From: Pseudomonas fluorescens | GTDB lineage: Bacteria > Pseudomonadota > Gammaproteobacteria > Pseudomonadales > Pseudomonadaceae | Assembly (NCBI RefSeq): GCF_902497785.1 | Contig: NZ_CABVHK010000027.1 | Location: forward strand, 1 to 64,000 | Direction: 5' to 3' | Length of the DNA: 64,000 nt | Part shown: in pieces, positions 27,072 to 36,672 of the stretch | How the letters are laid out: each line of letters begins with the position of its first letter | How positions within the stretch are numbered: position 1 is the first letter of the stretch | Translations under genes and position numbers: made by a program | Notes under the pieces: generated by a model | Told to the model about the DNA's origin: nothing | Database searches by the model: none | The model's input: only the letters and a program-made list of their open reading frames with translations

Positions 27072-27374
27072 TTACTCCATCTCGACGGTATTAGCGTCGA
27101 CTGCGTCGTACTGTTTGTGAGTGCCGACAAATTTTATGTACACGGCGCCGAAGCGATAGGCCACAGCGACGACTAACCGAAAGTCATTGCCCTTGACGTT
27201 GAATACCACTCTGCGGCTTTTGAGAATACTGACGGTCGCGAAGTGAGCTTTTATGTCCGCCGGTGATTTCCACTCGGCAATTCTGGCCTCGTCAATCCAG
27301 GCCAGGAATGGTTGTTCCGAATCCGGATACTTCTCCCAAAACCTTTTTAAATGGCTGATAGCGATGATTCTCAT
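27072..27374 (-). CDS. higB: HigB-type mRNA interferase toxin
   Basis: 100-residue RelE-superfamily toxin of the HigB type. Seen: NVKGNDFRLVVAVAYRFGAVYIKFVGTH, the core with the basic Arg/Lys and the C-terminal His-x-x-Tyr typical of ribosome-dependent endoribonucleases (THKQYD). It is expected to cut translated mRNAs when HigA is lost. The pair lies between ddlA and ggt. Its lower GC than the neighbours suggests acquisition. Confidence 0.9.
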   Translation of the reverse strand: MRIIAISHLKRFWEKYPDSEQPFLAWIDEARIAEWKSPADIKAHFATVSILKSRRVVFNVKGNDFRLVVAVAYRFGAVYIKFVGTHKQYDAVDANTVEME

Positions 27375-27589
27375 GGCACGATCCTAGTCCCATGATGGGA
27401 CTGATGCAAGTCTGAGGAGATAGTCGGGGTGCGAGTTCAGTTCCTTTGATCAGGTCTCGCTGACAGCTTTTTTGATAGGCCGAGCGTGATAGGCGTCGGG
27501 AAATCGAACTTCAAACTCTACCTTGGAATCCTTTATTTGCGTGTAGGAAAAGGCTGTGCAATTGGGGCGATCAGGATGGGTTTTCCATA

Positions 27590-27620
27590 AAAAAAGGCCT
27601 ACCACCCGGTAAGCCTTTCT
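27590..27620 (-). terminator. Rho-independent terminator of ggt
   Basis: Minus-strand stem AGGCTTACC / GGTAGGCCT with a short loop, followed by a T-run (rc of the A-run at ~27590). It lies just past the ggt stop. The rest of 27375-27589, between higB and this hairpin, holds no convincing gene. Confidence 0.75.
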
Positions 27621-27634
27621 CAAATAGGCAGTAA

Positions 27635-29467
27635 TCAATCCCCTAACGCTTCCCCTTCACGCCGTGGATCCGCGCCACCCACCAGCGACACGTTCCCTTG
27701 CGCATCCTTGACCCGGACAATCGCTTGAGTGCCGCTGGTCATGTCGATCTCGTTCACGCTGTGCCCTTTGTCCTTCAACGCCTGAATCAGCCCAGCGCTG
27801 AACTGCCCCCGTTCCAGTTCGGTCGGGCCGTTGCGGCTGCCGAAGTTCGGGAGGCTGATGGCCGTTTGCGGGTCGAGGTTCCAGTCGAGCAGGCCGATGG
27901 TGGATTTAGCGACGTATTCGATGATCTGCGAACCGCCGGGGGAGCCGAGGGTGGCGAGGAATTCGCCGCTCTGCCGGTCGAAGATCAGAGTGGGGGCCAT
28001 GGACGAGCGCGGGCGTTTGCCGGGTTCGACGCGGTTGGCGACTTTCTGCCCGTTTTCTTCGGGGATGAATGAGAAGTCGGTCATCTGGTTGTTGAGCAAA
28101 AAGCCTTGAACCATCAGGTGCGAGCCGAACGCCGATTCGACGGTGGTGGTCATCGAGACCGCACTGCCGAGGTCATCGACCGCCACCACTTGCGAGGTGG
28201 AAATGCGCAGCGGCGAGCGGTCGGGTGCGAAGGCGACCTGAATCCCCGGCGGCGTGCCGGGCCTGGCCACGCCCATGCTGCGATCACCGATCAAAGCGGC
28301 GCGGCTGGCCAGGTAGGTCGGGTCCACCAGGCCCTTGACGGGAACGGGCACGAAGTCGCTGTCGGCGACGTACTGCGCGCGGTCGGCATAGGCCAGACGC
28401 TCGGCTTCGGCGATCAGGTGCACGGCTTCAGGGGACGGTTCAACGCCCGCGGAATGGGCGCTCTTGACTGGCTTCAACGGCACGAGGTTGTAGCGCGGGT
28501 CGCGGGTTTCCAGTGCCTGCAAGGTGCCGAGGATTTGCGCCACGGCGATGCCGCCCGATGACGGTGGCGGCATGCCGCAGACCTGCCAGCGTTTGTAGTC
28601 GGTGCACAGGGGCGCGCGTTCCTTGGCGGAATAACCGTTGAGGTCGTTCAGCGACAGGCTGCCGGGGTTGGCGTGGCCCTGAACCTTGGCGACGATTTCC
28701 TCGGCGATGGGGCCTTTGTACAGCGCGTCGGCACCTTCCTTGGCGATGCGACGGAACACGGCGGCCAGTGCCGGGTTTTTCAGCTGGGTGCCGACAGCCT
28801 TCGGAGTGCCGTCGGCGTTGAGGAAATACGCCATCATGTCTGGCGAACGCTGCATCGACGAATCCGAGGCGATCAACAAGTTCAAGCGAGGCGAAATGGG
28901 GAAACCTCCCTCTGCGAGTCTGATCGCCGGTTCAAACAACTGCGCCCACGGCAGTCGCCCGTGTTTCTGATGGGCCAGTTCAAGTGCCCGCAACACGCCG
29001 GGCGTGCCCACGGAGCGACCGCCGATTTGCGCTTGGGTGAACGGCATCGGTGTGCCGTCGGCTTGCAGGAACAGTTTCTCCGTGGCGCCGGTTGGTGCCG
29101 TTTCCCGACCGTCATAGGTGCGCACTTGCTTGCCATCCCACAACACGATCAGCGCGCCACCACCGATGCCCGATGACTGCGGCTCGACCAGCGTCAACAC
29201 CGCTTGCATCGCAATGGCCGCATCGATTGCCGAACCGCCCTGACGCAGCATCGCACGTCCGGCTTCGGCGGCGAGCGGATTGGCCGCTGCGGCCATGTGT
29301 TTCGAGGCGTGCCGGGCTTGCACGTCGGTGCGATAGCCCGAAGCGGCTTCCGGTGCCGTCGGCAACGTCGAAGCGGGCGGCGCGTTGCACGCGACAAGGG
29401 TTAATGCAGAGGCAATCAGCGAAAACGCTGACAGGCGAAAGCGGTTCAAGTGGAAGGCTGAAAACAC
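27635..29467 (-). CDS. ggt: Gamma-glutamyltranspeptidase, predicted lipoprotein
   Basis: 610-residue GGT that hydrolyses glutathione and transfers gamma-glutamyl groups in the periplasm. The N-terminus has a lipoprotein signal (LTLVAC), so the protein is probably membrane-anchored. The chain should self-cleave before Thr424 (in ISTSQVVAVDD), the nucleophile, giving large and small subunits. The usual family motif here is T-T-H-x-S; this enzyme reads T-S-Q. Substrate-binding motifs LLNNQMTDFSF and LGSPGGSQII are intact. It starts at GTG 29467 with GGAG about 9 nt upstream. Confidence 0.92.
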   Translation of the reverse strand: MFSAFHLNRFRLSAFSLIASALTLVACNAPPASTLPTAPEAASGYRTDVQARHASKHMAAAANPLAAEAGRAMLRQGGSAIDAAIAMQAVLTLVEPQSSGIGGGALIVLWDGKQVRTYDGRETAPTGATEKLFLQADGTPMPFTQAQIGGRSVGTPGVLRALELAHQKHGRLPWAQLFEPAIRLAEGGFPISPRLNLLIASDSSMQRSPDMMAYFLNADGTPKAVGTQLKNPALAAVFRRIAKEGADALYKGPIAEEIVAKVQGHANPGSLSLNDLNGYSAKERAPLCTDYKRWQVCGMPPPSSGGIAVAQILGTLQALETRDPRYNLVPLKPVKSAHSAGVEPSPEAVHLIAEAERLAYADRAQYVADSDFVPVPVKGLVDPTYLASRAALIGDRSMGVARPGTPPGIQVAFAPDRSPLRISTSQVVAVDDLGSAVSMTTTVESAFGSHLMVQGFLLNNQMTDFSFIPEENGQKVANRVEPGKRPRSSMAPTLIFDRQSGEFLATLGSPGGSQIIEYVAKSTIGLLDWNLDPQTAISLPNFGSRNGPTELERGQFSAGLIQALKDKGHSVNEIDMTSGTQAIVRVKDAQGNVSLVGGADPRREGEALGD

Positions 29468-29621
29468 GCGGTGGCACTCCGTCCGTGGGAAAGGATCAGG
29501 GGACTTTATCGGCCGACCGGGGGCGACGCAAACGGCGGGGCGCTTTTGTCCTTCATCCGTTGAAGAATTTTCTGTAGGGTCGAGGGCAACAGCCAGGCCA
29601 GAAAATCAACAAGAGGCAGAC

Positions 29622-30722
29622 ATGCACACCGACTTTCCTACCCAGCCCAGCTACAGCGCCCAACGGGAACAGTTTTTGGCGGCGGCGAACGCAGTCGGCG
29701 CGACGCTGACCGAGTACCCGCACCCGCTACGCGGGCCGTTTGGAGAACCTTTGAGCACCGACGTGGCCGTGCTCGGTGACCCCGGCGCCAAGCGTTTGCT
29801 GATCGCGCTAAGTGGCACTCACGGCGTTGAAGGCTTCTATGGCTCGGGTTGCCAGATCAAGTGGATGCAGGCGTTGGGCAAGCGCGCATTGCCAGCCGAT
29901 GTCGCGGTGGTGTTCGTCCATCTGATCAATCCCTGGGGCACGGCGTGGCTGCGTCGGGTCAATGAAGACAACATCGACCTGAACCGCAATCACCTGAACT
30001 TCGAACGCCCGCTGCCTGACAACCGGGCCTACGCCGCGCTGCATGAAATCTATGCCTGCACCGAGTTGAAAGGCCCCGAGCGTGATCGCACCGATGCTCT
30101 GCTCGACGAACAGATCCGCGAACACGGATGGCCGGCGCTGATGTCGATTGTCGAGGGCGGCCAGCACAGCCATCCCGATGGTTTGTTTTATGGCGGGCGG
30201 GCGCCGAGCTGGTCGAACCGCACCCTGCACCAGATCCTTCAGAAACACGTCGCTCACGCCGAAGTCGCCATGTGCTTTGACTTGCACACCGGTGCCGGGG
30301 AATACGGCCATCCGATGTTGCTGACCATCACCGAGTCGGCCTATCCGGCACTGCCGGAGGCGCAGGCTGTGTATGGACCATGGCTTTACACACTGCAGAC
30401 CGGCACTGCTACGCTGAGCGAAACCGGTGTCGCCGCAACGGCGACCGGCTACACCTCGCAGGCGCTGATCGACGCGTTGCCGCAGGTGCGGCTCATGCCC
30501 TTCGTGATCGAGTGCGGGACTTATCCGGGGGCTGGCGTTCATCGTCATTTGCGCGATGACCATTGGCTGCATCTGCACGGCAATCCCGGAGATGCAGTGG
30601 GGCGCGAAATCAAATTGAATCTGCTGGAGCAGTTCTATCCCGCCGACAGCGACTGGCAGGCGATGGTCTGGCTGCGTACCTGGCAGATCTGGGAGCGGGG
30701 GTTGTCGGCCATGGGTGCCTGA
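29622..30722 (+). CDS. DUF2817 family protein (M14-like metallocarboxypeptidase fold)
   Basis: 366-residue protein. DUF2817 is related to M14 zinc peptidases. The candidate metal-binding elements are SGTHGVEGFYG (His...Glu, like the HxxE of M14) and a second His in CFDLHTGAGEYG, with NRNHLNF between. No signal peptide is seen, so probably cytoplasmic. The substrate is unknown; small peptides or amides are a guess from the fold. The start follows AAGAGG at 29611-29616. It is divergent from ggt. Confidence 0.82.
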   Translation: MHTDFPTQPSYSAQREQFLAAANAVGATLTEYPHPLRGPFGEPLSTDVAVLGDPGAKRLLIALSGTHGVEGFYGSGCQIKWMQALGKRALPADVAVVFVHLINPWGTAWLRRVNEDNIDLNRNHLNFERPLPDNRAYAALHEIYACTELKGPERDRTDALLDEQIREHGWPALMSIVEGGQHSHPDGLFYGGRAPSWSNRTLHQILQKHVAHAEVAMCFDLHTGAGEYGHPMLLTITESAYPALPEAQAVYGPWLYTLQTGTATLSETGVAATATGYTSQALIDALPQVRLMPFVIECGTYPGAGVHRHLRDDHWLHLHGNPGDAVGREIKLNLLEQFYPADSDWQAMVWLRTWQIWERGLSAMGA

Positions 30723-30768
30723 CAGGCAGCTTGGTCCGACTCACGTTTTGTTGAGGCTACTCCGCCCC

Positions 30769-30792
30769 TTCGCCAGCAAGCCGGCTCCTACA
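30769..30792. repeat. Solitary REP element
   Basis: TTCGCCAGCAAGCCGGCTCCTACA, a common Pseudomonas REP half (rc TGTAGGAGCCGGCTTGCTGG...). No inverted partner is seen nearby. Confidence 0.6.
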
Positions 30793-30803
30793 AAAAAAAT
30801 GCA

Positions 30804-30838
30804 TAAAAAAACGGCCTACCTTTCGGTAAGCCATTTTT
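30804..30838 (-). terminator. Rho-independent terminator of tRNA-Met
   Basis: Minus-strand stem GGCTTACC / GGTAGGCC with loop GAAA, followed by GTTTTTTT. It resembles the ggt terminator at 27590 in sequence. Confidence 0.8.
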
Positions 30839-30844
30839 AGTACT

Positions 30845-30921
30845 TGGTGGCTACACAGGGACTTGAACCCCGGACCCCAGCATTATGAATGCTATGCTCT
30901 AACCAACTGAGCTATGTAGCC
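30845..30921 (-). tRNA. tRNA-Met (CAT anticodon)
   Basis: 77 nt including an encoded CCA end. The acceptor stem GGCTACA / TGTAGCC, D-arm GCTCAGTTGGTTAGAGC, anticodon stem TAGCA / TGCTG with loop TTCATAA, and T-arm GGTTCAAGTCC all fold. The lack of a C1-A72 mismatch indicates elongator rather than initiator Met; modification to Ile2 is not suggested by the stem. Confidence 0.93.
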
Positions 30922-31001
30922 AAGTGGCGCGCATTATTCGCGGGAAACGAATATGCGTCAAGCGCTTTTTTAAAAAATTTATCTACGCTATCAACCGTTT
31001 A

Positions 31002-32462
31002 TCAAAATCCCCCACTCAGTAGCGGCGAAGGGCAGCGCTGAAACCAGCGGCTGGCCTGTTCGTAGGCGTGGGCCAGTTGCAGGACGGCAAAGTCGGCCTG
31101 ATGCCTGCCGATGATTTGCAGGCCCATCGGCAAACCGTTCGTGTTGAATCCGGCCTGCACATTGGCCACCGGACAGCCGGACAAGGTGCCTGGAATCACC
31201 ACCTCCATCCAGCGGTGATAGGTGTCCATGCTCACGCCTTCAATGGACGTCGGCCACGGCTGGGTTTTATCGAACGGGAAGACCTGGGCGCTGGGCAGCA
31301 GCAAGTAGTCGAATTCCTCGAACAGCCGCGAGATCGCGCGGTACCAGTGACTGCGCACCACTGACGCAGCAAACACCTCGCTGGCGGACAGTGTCAGGCC
31401 ATTTTCGATTTCCCAGCAGGCTTCCGGTTTCAGCTGTGTACGTTTTTGCGGGTCGGCGTAGATCGCGCCCAGCGAGCCGGCGACCATCCAGTGACGCAAC
31501 GTGCGCCAACTGCTCCACAGTTGTTGCGGGGCGAATTCTGGCTGCACCGCTTCAACGTGACAACCGAGGCTTTCAAAGTCGGCGAAGGTTTTTTCGCAGA
31601 GCTGCAGAATGCCTTTCTCCATCGGCAGATAGCCGTTGAAATCCCCCAGCCAGCCCAGGCGAGTGCCTTTGAAATCCCGCTCCAGTGGCGCCGCGAAGGC
31701 ACTGCCGGATTCGGCGATGGACAACGGCGCCCGGGCATCGGCGCCGGCCTGTACCGACAGCAACAAAGCGGCGTCGCGCACACTGCGGCCCATCGGGCCT
31801 TCATAGCCGAGCTGATCGATGAACAGGTCGGCGCTGTCATCGAAGGGCACGCGACCCTGTGACGGCCGGAAACCGAAAATGTTGTTGAACGCGGCCGGGT
31901 TGCGCAGCGAGCCCATCATGTCGCTGCCGTCCGCCACTGGCACCAGATGCATCGCCAGCGCCGCCGCCGCGCCACCGCTGCTGCCGCCGGCCGTTTTGCT
32001 CGGGTCGTAAGCGCAGGCAGTGGCGCCGAACAGCGGGTTGTAACTTTGCGAACCGAGGCCAAATTCCGGGGTATTGCTTTTGCCGATGATGATTGCGCCG
32101 GCCGCCTTGAGACGCTCGACCATGATCCCGTCGCGGTCGGGCACAAAGTCCTTGTACAGCGGCGACCCCAGCGTGGTGCGGATGCCACGGGTCAGCGACA
32201 GGTCTTTGACCGCGTGGGGCAGGCCGTGCATCCAGCCACGGTATTCGCCCCGTGCCAGCTCGGCGTCGCGGCTATCGGCCTGCGCCAGCAGATCTTCCGG
32301 CACTTGCAGGCTGATCAGCGCATTGACGCGAGGGTTGAAACGATCGATGTGGGCCAGGTAAGTCTGCATCACTTCCCGGCAGGAAACCTCGCGCAGGCGA
32401 ATGCGTTCGGCGAGTTCATGGGCCTGCAGCAGGACCAGTTCGCTGATGTTATTGGAAGTCAT
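31002..32462 (-). CDS. Amidase (amidase signature family)
   Basis: 486-residue amidase-signature hydrolase. The catalytic triad can be placed: Lys in HAVKDLSLTRG, cis-Ser in the GGSSGGAAAAL motif, and nucleophile Ser in SDMMGSLRNPAAF (family consensus D-x-G-G-S-I/L-R-x-P-A; here one Gly is Met). It lies 61 nt after potD-like in the same direction, so it may hydrolyse an imported amide or acylated polyamine. The ATG at 32462 has AAAGG ~10 nt upstream; the longer frame to 32504 looks untranslated. Confidence 0.88.
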   Translation of the reverse strand: MTSNNISELVLLQAHELAERIRLREVSCREVMQTYLAHIDRFNPRVNALISLQVPEDLLAQADSRDAELARGEYRGWMHGLPHAVKDLSLTRGIRTTLGSPLYKDFVPDRDGIMVERLKAAGAIIIGKSNTPEFGLGSQSYNPLFGATACAYDPSKTAGGSSGGAAAALAMHLVPVADGSDMMGSLRNPAAFNNIFGFRPSQGRVPFDDSADLFIDQLGYEGPMGRSVRDAALLLSVQAGADARAPLSIAESGSAFAAPLERDFKGTRLGWLGDFNGYLPMEKGILQLCEKTFADFESLGCHVEAVQPEFAPQQLWSSWRTLRHWMVAGSLGAIYADPQKRTQLKPEACWEIENGLTLSASEVFAASVVRSHWYRAISRLFEEFDYLLLPSAQVFPFDKTQPWPTSIEGVSMDTYHRWMEVVIPGTLSGCPVANVQAGFNTNGLPMGLQIIGRHQADFAVLQLAHAYEQASRWFQRCPSPLLSGGF

Positions 32463-32523
32463 TGCAACGCTGCCTTTCGGACGGCTGGAGGAACACCCCG
32501 TCACGCTGACGGGGCGGTAGAAA

Positions 32524-33558
32524 TCAACGCATCAGGCTGGTCCAGAGACGGTCGGCCAGACGGATCGCGCCTTCGCCGCAGGTCTTGCTGAACACCACTT
32601 GGGTGCCCTCGGGAATGTGCAGCTCCGGGGCATCTTTCAGACTGGCATCGAGGAACGGTTCCACACCCTTGATCGGGCTTTGATGCTTGAGGAAATTCTG
32701 GGTCATCGCGGCGTTTTCAGGCTGGCTGAGGAAGGCGATGAACGCCTTGGCGTTCGCCGGGTTCTTGCTGCCGGTCGGGATCACCATGTTGTCGACCCAC
32801 GCCAGCACGCCTTCTTTCGGGTAGAGGTACTTCAGGCCGGGTTTCATTTCCCGGGCGCGCATCGACGAACCGCCCCAGAACATCGACATGTCGATTTCAC
32901 CCGCGGCCAGGTTCTCGCGAATCGAGCCGGCCTTGGAGCTGTAGGTTTTGACGAAAGGTTTTTGCGCCTTGAGCAAGGTCAGCACTTGCTGCATCTGCTT
33001 GGGGTCTTCGCTGCACAGCGGGATGTTCAGGTACAGGCTGGCCATGTCGATCACTTCACTGACCGAATCGAACATGTTGATCCGTCCCTGCAATTCGGCC
33101 GGCGGCGCGTAAAGCACTTTGTAGCTGTCGGCCGGGCCTTGGTAGCGTTCGCTGTTCAGCACCACGCTGGTGGTGCCCCAGATGAACGGCACGGCATACG
33201 CACCTTCCGGATCCCAGGTCGGCTTTTTCAAGTTATCCACAACGCTGGCGTAGTAGGGCTCTTTGACCGGGTCGAAGCGTTCCAGCAGTTTTTCCTGGAT
33301 CAGGATCGGCACGAACTGGTGCGACGGTATCGCCACGTCATAACCCGCGCCGCCCTGTTTCAGCTTGGCCAGCAAGGTTTCGTTGGAGTCGTAGGAATCC
33401 ACCGTGACTTCAATGCCGGTCTGCTTCTGGAACTTGGCGAGAATCTCCGGCGAAAAGTAGCCGCTCCAGCTGACCACATTGAGTTTTTCTGCGGCCTGAA
33501 CGCTGCCGGCCAGGGTCAGTAACAACGAGGTCCCGATGCTTGCAATCAACTTGCTCAT
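32524..33558 (-). CDS. Polyamine-type ABC transporter, periplasmic binding protein
   Basis: 344-residue PotD/PotF-family solute-binding protein with a signal peptide (MSKLIASIGTSLLLTLAGSVQA). Seen: LNVVSWSGYFSPEILAKFQKQTGIEV, the family N-terminus, and NMVIPTGSKNPANAKAFI in the C-terminal lobe. The likely ligands are putrescine, spermidine or a related cation or amide. It is fourth in the five-gene unit ATPase-permease-permease-binding protein-amidase. Confidence 0.9.
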   Translation of the reverse strand: MSKLIASIGTSLLLTLAGSVQAAEKLNVVSWSGYFSPEILAKFQKQTGIEVTVDSYDSNETLLAKLKQGGAGYDVAIPSHQFVPILIQEKLLERFDPVKEPYYASVVDNLKKPTWDPEGAYAVPFIWGTTSVVLNSERYQGPADSYKVLYAPPAELQGRINMFDSVSEVIDMASLYLNIPLCSEDPKQMQQVLTLLKAQKPFVKTYSSKAGSIRENLAAGEIDMSMFWGGSSMRAREMKPGLKYLYPKEGVLAWVDNMVIPTGSKNPANAKAFIAFLSQPENAAMTQNFLKHQSPIKGVEPFLDASLKDAPELHIPEGTQVVFSKTCGEGAIRLADRLWTSLMR

Positions 33559-33585
33559 GCTATTTCCCCACAGTACGTAGAAGGT

Positions 33586-34395
33586 TCAGGTGTTCTTTTT
33601 GCCCAGCAGCCAGGAGAGGCTGACAAACAGCACCGAGACGCCCAGGATCAGGGTCGACACGGCGTTGACGTCGGGTGTCACGCCCATGCGCAGCAGGCCG
33701 AAGATGAAGATAGGCAAGGTAGTTGTGCCCGCCTGGGACACCATCATCGAGATCACGAAGTTATCCAGCGAGACGATGAACGCCAGCATCAGTCCGGAGA
33801 AAATCCCCGGCATCAGCAGCGGCAGGGTGACCTTGCGAAAGGTCCGCCACGGGCCGGCGTAGAGGTCGGCCGAGGCTTGTTCCAGGGACAGGTCCATGTC
33901 GTTGAGCCGCGCCCGAATAGGCAGGTAGGCAAACGGGATGCAAAACACCGTGTGGGCGATGATCAGGTTGCCGTAGCCGAGGGACAGGCCAAGGGTTGAA
34001 AACAGCGCCAGCGTGGCGACGCCGACCACGATTTCCGGCAATACCAGCGGCAGCATGATCGCGCCCATCGACAGTTGCAGGCCCTTGAATTTCGCACCTC
34101 GGGAAGTGCCGAGGGCGGCGAGGGTGGCAATGGCCGTGGCGATCATGCTGGCGCAGACGGCGATCAACAGGCTGTTGCCGGCCGCTTGGCGCAGGGCCTG
34201 ATTGGCGAACGCGGCGCGGTACCAATCGAAACTGAAACCGGTCCAGACCGTCGCCGACTGGTTGGCGTTGAACGAGAACACCACCAGCACCACGATCGGC
34301 GCGTAGAGGTACAGGTAGAACAGAAAACTGAAGCCGCCGAAGCCCGGGAAATCCTGCACGCCCAAGCCGTTTCGTTTGAATAGACGCAGCATCAT
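33586..34395 (-). CDS. Polyamine-type ABC transporter permease (PotC/PotI-like)
   Basis: 269-residue inner-membrane permease with about six helices. The EAA loop that contacts the ATPase is seen as EQASADLYAGPWRTFRKVTLPLLMPGI. The ATG at 34395 overlaps the upstream permease stop by 4 nt and is preceded by GGGAGG. It pairs with the next-listed permease. Confidence 0.92.
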   Translation of the reverse strand: MMLRLFKRNGLGVQDFPGFGGFSFLFYLYLYAPIVVLVVFSFNANQSATVWTGFSFDWYRAAFANQALRQAAGNSLLIAVCASMIATAIATLAALGTSRGAKFKGLQLSMGAIMLPLVLPEIVVGVATLALFSTLGLSLGYGNLIIAHTVFCIPFAYLPIRARLNDMDLSLEQASADLYAGPWRTFRKVTLPLLMPGIFSGLMLAFIVSLDNFVISMMVSQAGTTTLPIFIFGLLRMGVTPDVNAVSTLILGVSVLFVSLSWLLGKKNT

Positions 34396-35312
34396 GCACC
34401 TCCCTTGGCGATGCGCTGGCGTTCAGCGCGCAAGGCGTAAACCGTCAGCACCAGCATCACCGCAGCCATCAGCACCAGTGACAGCGCCGCACCGAACGGC
34501 CAGTTACGCGCATCGCTGAACTGCCGGAAAATCAGGTTGCCGAGCATCATCCGCGTCCCGCCGCCCAACAGTTCCGGAGCGATCATCGCGCCCAGGCACG
34601 GCACGAATGTGAGGATCGCGCCAGCGAGAATCCCCGGTTTGGCAATCGGCAGGACCACTTTGCGCAGCGTGCGCCAGCGTCCGGCGTAGAGATCCTGGGC
34701 GGCTTCCAGCAGGCGAATGTCCATTTTTTCCAGCGTCGCGTAGATCGGCAGCACCACGAAGGGCGCGTAGGTGTAAACCAGCCCCAGCAACACCGCGCCG
34801 TCGGTGTAGAGCAATTGCAACGGTTGGTCGATGACACCGAGGCCGATCAGGCTGTTGTTGATCACCCCGGTGTTACGCAGCAACAGAATCCAGGCGTAGG
34901 TGCGGATCAACAGGTTGGCCCAGAACGGCACAGTGATCAGAAAGATCAGCAGACCGCGCCGATGCGCCGGTTGCATCGCCAGCCACACCGCCACCGGAAA
35001 GCCGATCAGCAAGGTGATGATCGTGGTTAGCCCGGCGATGCCGATGGAGCGCAAGGCGATTAGCAGATAGGAGTCGGCGAAGGCCAGGCTGTCGTCCAGT
35101 TGCCGTTCGAACAGCAACGAGGTGTAGGCGTCGCTGCTGAAGACTTTGTTGACCCCGCCGTAAGGGTTGGCTTCCATCAGCGAATAGCCGATGACGATCA
35201 GGATCGGCACCAGCAAAAACAGGCCGATGGCGATCAGCGCCGGGCTGACCCCGAGGAAGCTCTGGAAGGCCCGACGGCGCTCCAGGGTATTGGCGATCGG
35301 TAACGCGTGCAT
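34392..35312 (-). CDS. Polyamine-type ABC transporter permease (PotB/PotH-like)
   Basis: 306-residue inner-membrane permease with about six helices. The EAA loop is LEAAQDLYAGRWRTLRKVVLPIAKPGI. It lies 15 nt downstream of the ATPase gene and overlaps the second permease by 4 nt. Confidence 0.92.
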   Translation of the reverse strand: MHALPIANTLERRRAFQSFLGVSPALIAIGLFLLVPILIVIGYSLMEANPYGGVNKVFSSDAYTSLLFERQLDDSLAFADSYLLIALRSIGIAGLTTIITLLIGFPVAVWLAMQPAHRRGLLIFLITVPFWANLLIRTYAWILLLRNTGVINNSLIGLGVIDQPLQLLYTDGAVLLGLVYTYAPFVVLPIYATLEKMDIRLLEAAQDLYAGRWRTLRKVVLPIAKPGILAGAILTFVPCLGAMIAPELLGGGTRMMLGNLIFRQFSDARNWPFGAALSLVLMAAVMLVLTVYALRAERQRIAKGGA

Positions 35313-35327
35313 GGCAAATCCTCGGGC

Positions 35328-36446
35328 TCAATCGTGCAGGACGCTGGCGCTGCCGCTGTCAAACAACAGGCCGGCCTGGGTGCCCACGGCGAAGCGCAGG
35401 CTGCGGTCGACGCTGTTGGGCGTGCGCACGGTGAGGCGCGAACCGTCACTCAGGCTGACCTGGTATTGCAGATCAGTGCCGAGGTAGACCTGCGTATCGA
35501 TCCGGCACGGCAGCGCGCCCTCGGTGTTGCCCGGCACCAGGTGCAGACGTTCGGGGCGAACCGACAGCGCGACGCTGGCGCCGATCCGCACGTCGCTGCA
35601 AGGCTGTGCCGGCAGCGGATGCCCGGCAGGGCCGGCGAACCAGGCCTGGCCGTCTTCAACTCGCGTGACGGTGCCTTCGATGAAGTTGGTTTCGCCGATG
35701 AAGTCCGCGACGAAGCGATTGCGCGGGCGTTCGTAAATGTCTTCCGGGCGGCCGACCTGCTGCACTTCGCCTTCGGACAACACGGCAATGCGGTCGGACA
35801 TGGTCAGCGCTTCTTCCTGGTCGTGGGTGACGAAGATGAAGGTGATGCCGGTCTTGGCCTGAATGGTTTTCAGCTCTTCGCGCATGGCCTGGCGCAGCTT
35901 GAGGTCGAGGGCCGAGAGCGGCTCGTCGAGCAGCAACACTTTGGGGTGTGGCGCCAGCGCCCGGGCGAGGGCGACGCGCTGTTGCTGACCGCCGGACAGT
36001 TGCGCCGGTTTGCGTGTGGCGAAGCGCTCCATCTGCACCAGTGCGAGCATTTCGCGTACGCGCTCGGCGACCTGGGCTTTACTCATCACCTTGCCCATCG
36101 GGTGCGATTCGAGGCCGAAGGCCAGGTTCTCGGCGATGGTCATGTGCGGGAACAGTGCGTAATGCTGGAACACCGTGTTCACCGGACGCTCGAACGGCGG
36201 GCGGTCGGCGATGTTTTCGCCGTAGAGCAGAATCTCGCCCTCGGTCGGAAACTCAAACCCGGCGATCATCCGCAAGAGCGTGGTCTTGCCGCAACCTGAA
36301 GGGCCGAGGAGGGTGAAGAATTCGTTGTCGCGAATGTCCAGGTCGATGCTTTGCAGCGCCACCGGGCCGGTCTTTGGATCACCGTAGACTTTGCGCACCG
36401 AGCGGATCGACACCGCCAGTGTTTGCAGCGAATGCAGGGCATTCAT
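35328..36446 (-). CDS. Polyamine-type ABC transporter ATP-binding protein (PotA-like)
   Basis: 372-residue ATPase. Seen: Walker A GPSGCGKTT, Q-loop, signature LSGGQQQRVALARAL, Walker B LLLDEPLSALD and switch His in FVTHDQEEAL. The C-terminal ~130 residues form a TOBE-type regulatory domain (SVRPERLHLVPG). It is the first gene of the operon; the promoter should lie in 36447-36672, shared with the divergent LysR gene. Confidence 0.94.
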   Translation of the reverse strand: MNALHSLQTLAVSIRSVRKVYGDPKTGPVALQSIDLDIRDNEFFTLLGPSGCGKTTLLRMIAGFEFPTEGEILLYGENIADRPPFERPVNTVFQHYALFPHMTIAENLAFGLESHPMGKVMSKAQVAERVREMLALVQMERFATRKPAQLSGGQQQRVALARALAPHPKVLLLDEPLSALDLKLRQAMREELKTIQAKTGITFIFVTHDQEEALTMSDRIAVLSEGEVQQVGRPEDIYERPRNRFVADFIGETNFIEGTVTRVEDGQAWFAGPAGHPLPAQPCSDVRIGASVALSVRPERLHLVPGNTEGALPCRIDTQVYLGTDLQYQVSLSDGSRLTVRTPNSVDRSLRFAVGTQAGLLFDSGSASVLHD

Positions 36447-36672
36447 GCGTTACCTCCGATTCCCCCATCGCCTGCGAATACGCTGATGTCAGCGGCACCG
36501 TCGGGCCATGGATATTATTTTTTTGGGCAGGATCGAGATGTGTTCAGGTGTTTTGAGCCAGCTGTTTTTTGTTTTGCTGTGCTTCGATTATCAGTGAGGG
36601 GTTGCGGCCGCGAAACTTCAATTTTAACATACGACCTGTTAAATAATTTAATAGCAAGAGGCGGCCCGCACC

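Noticed and set aside
26697..27374. RelBE or ParDE pair instead of HigBA
   Set aside because: The toxin precedes the antitoxin, and the antitoxin has a C-terminal XRE domain with a HigA-like N-terminus, which indicates HigBA.
27450..27638. 62-codon frame between higB and ggt on minus
   Set aside because: Its first third lies across the ggt terminator hairpin, it has no ribosome site and no family resemblance. A gene remnant is possible but not supported.
30845..30921. Initiator tRNA-Met
   Set aside because: The first pair is G-C rather than the C-A mismatch of the initiator, so elongator is the better call.
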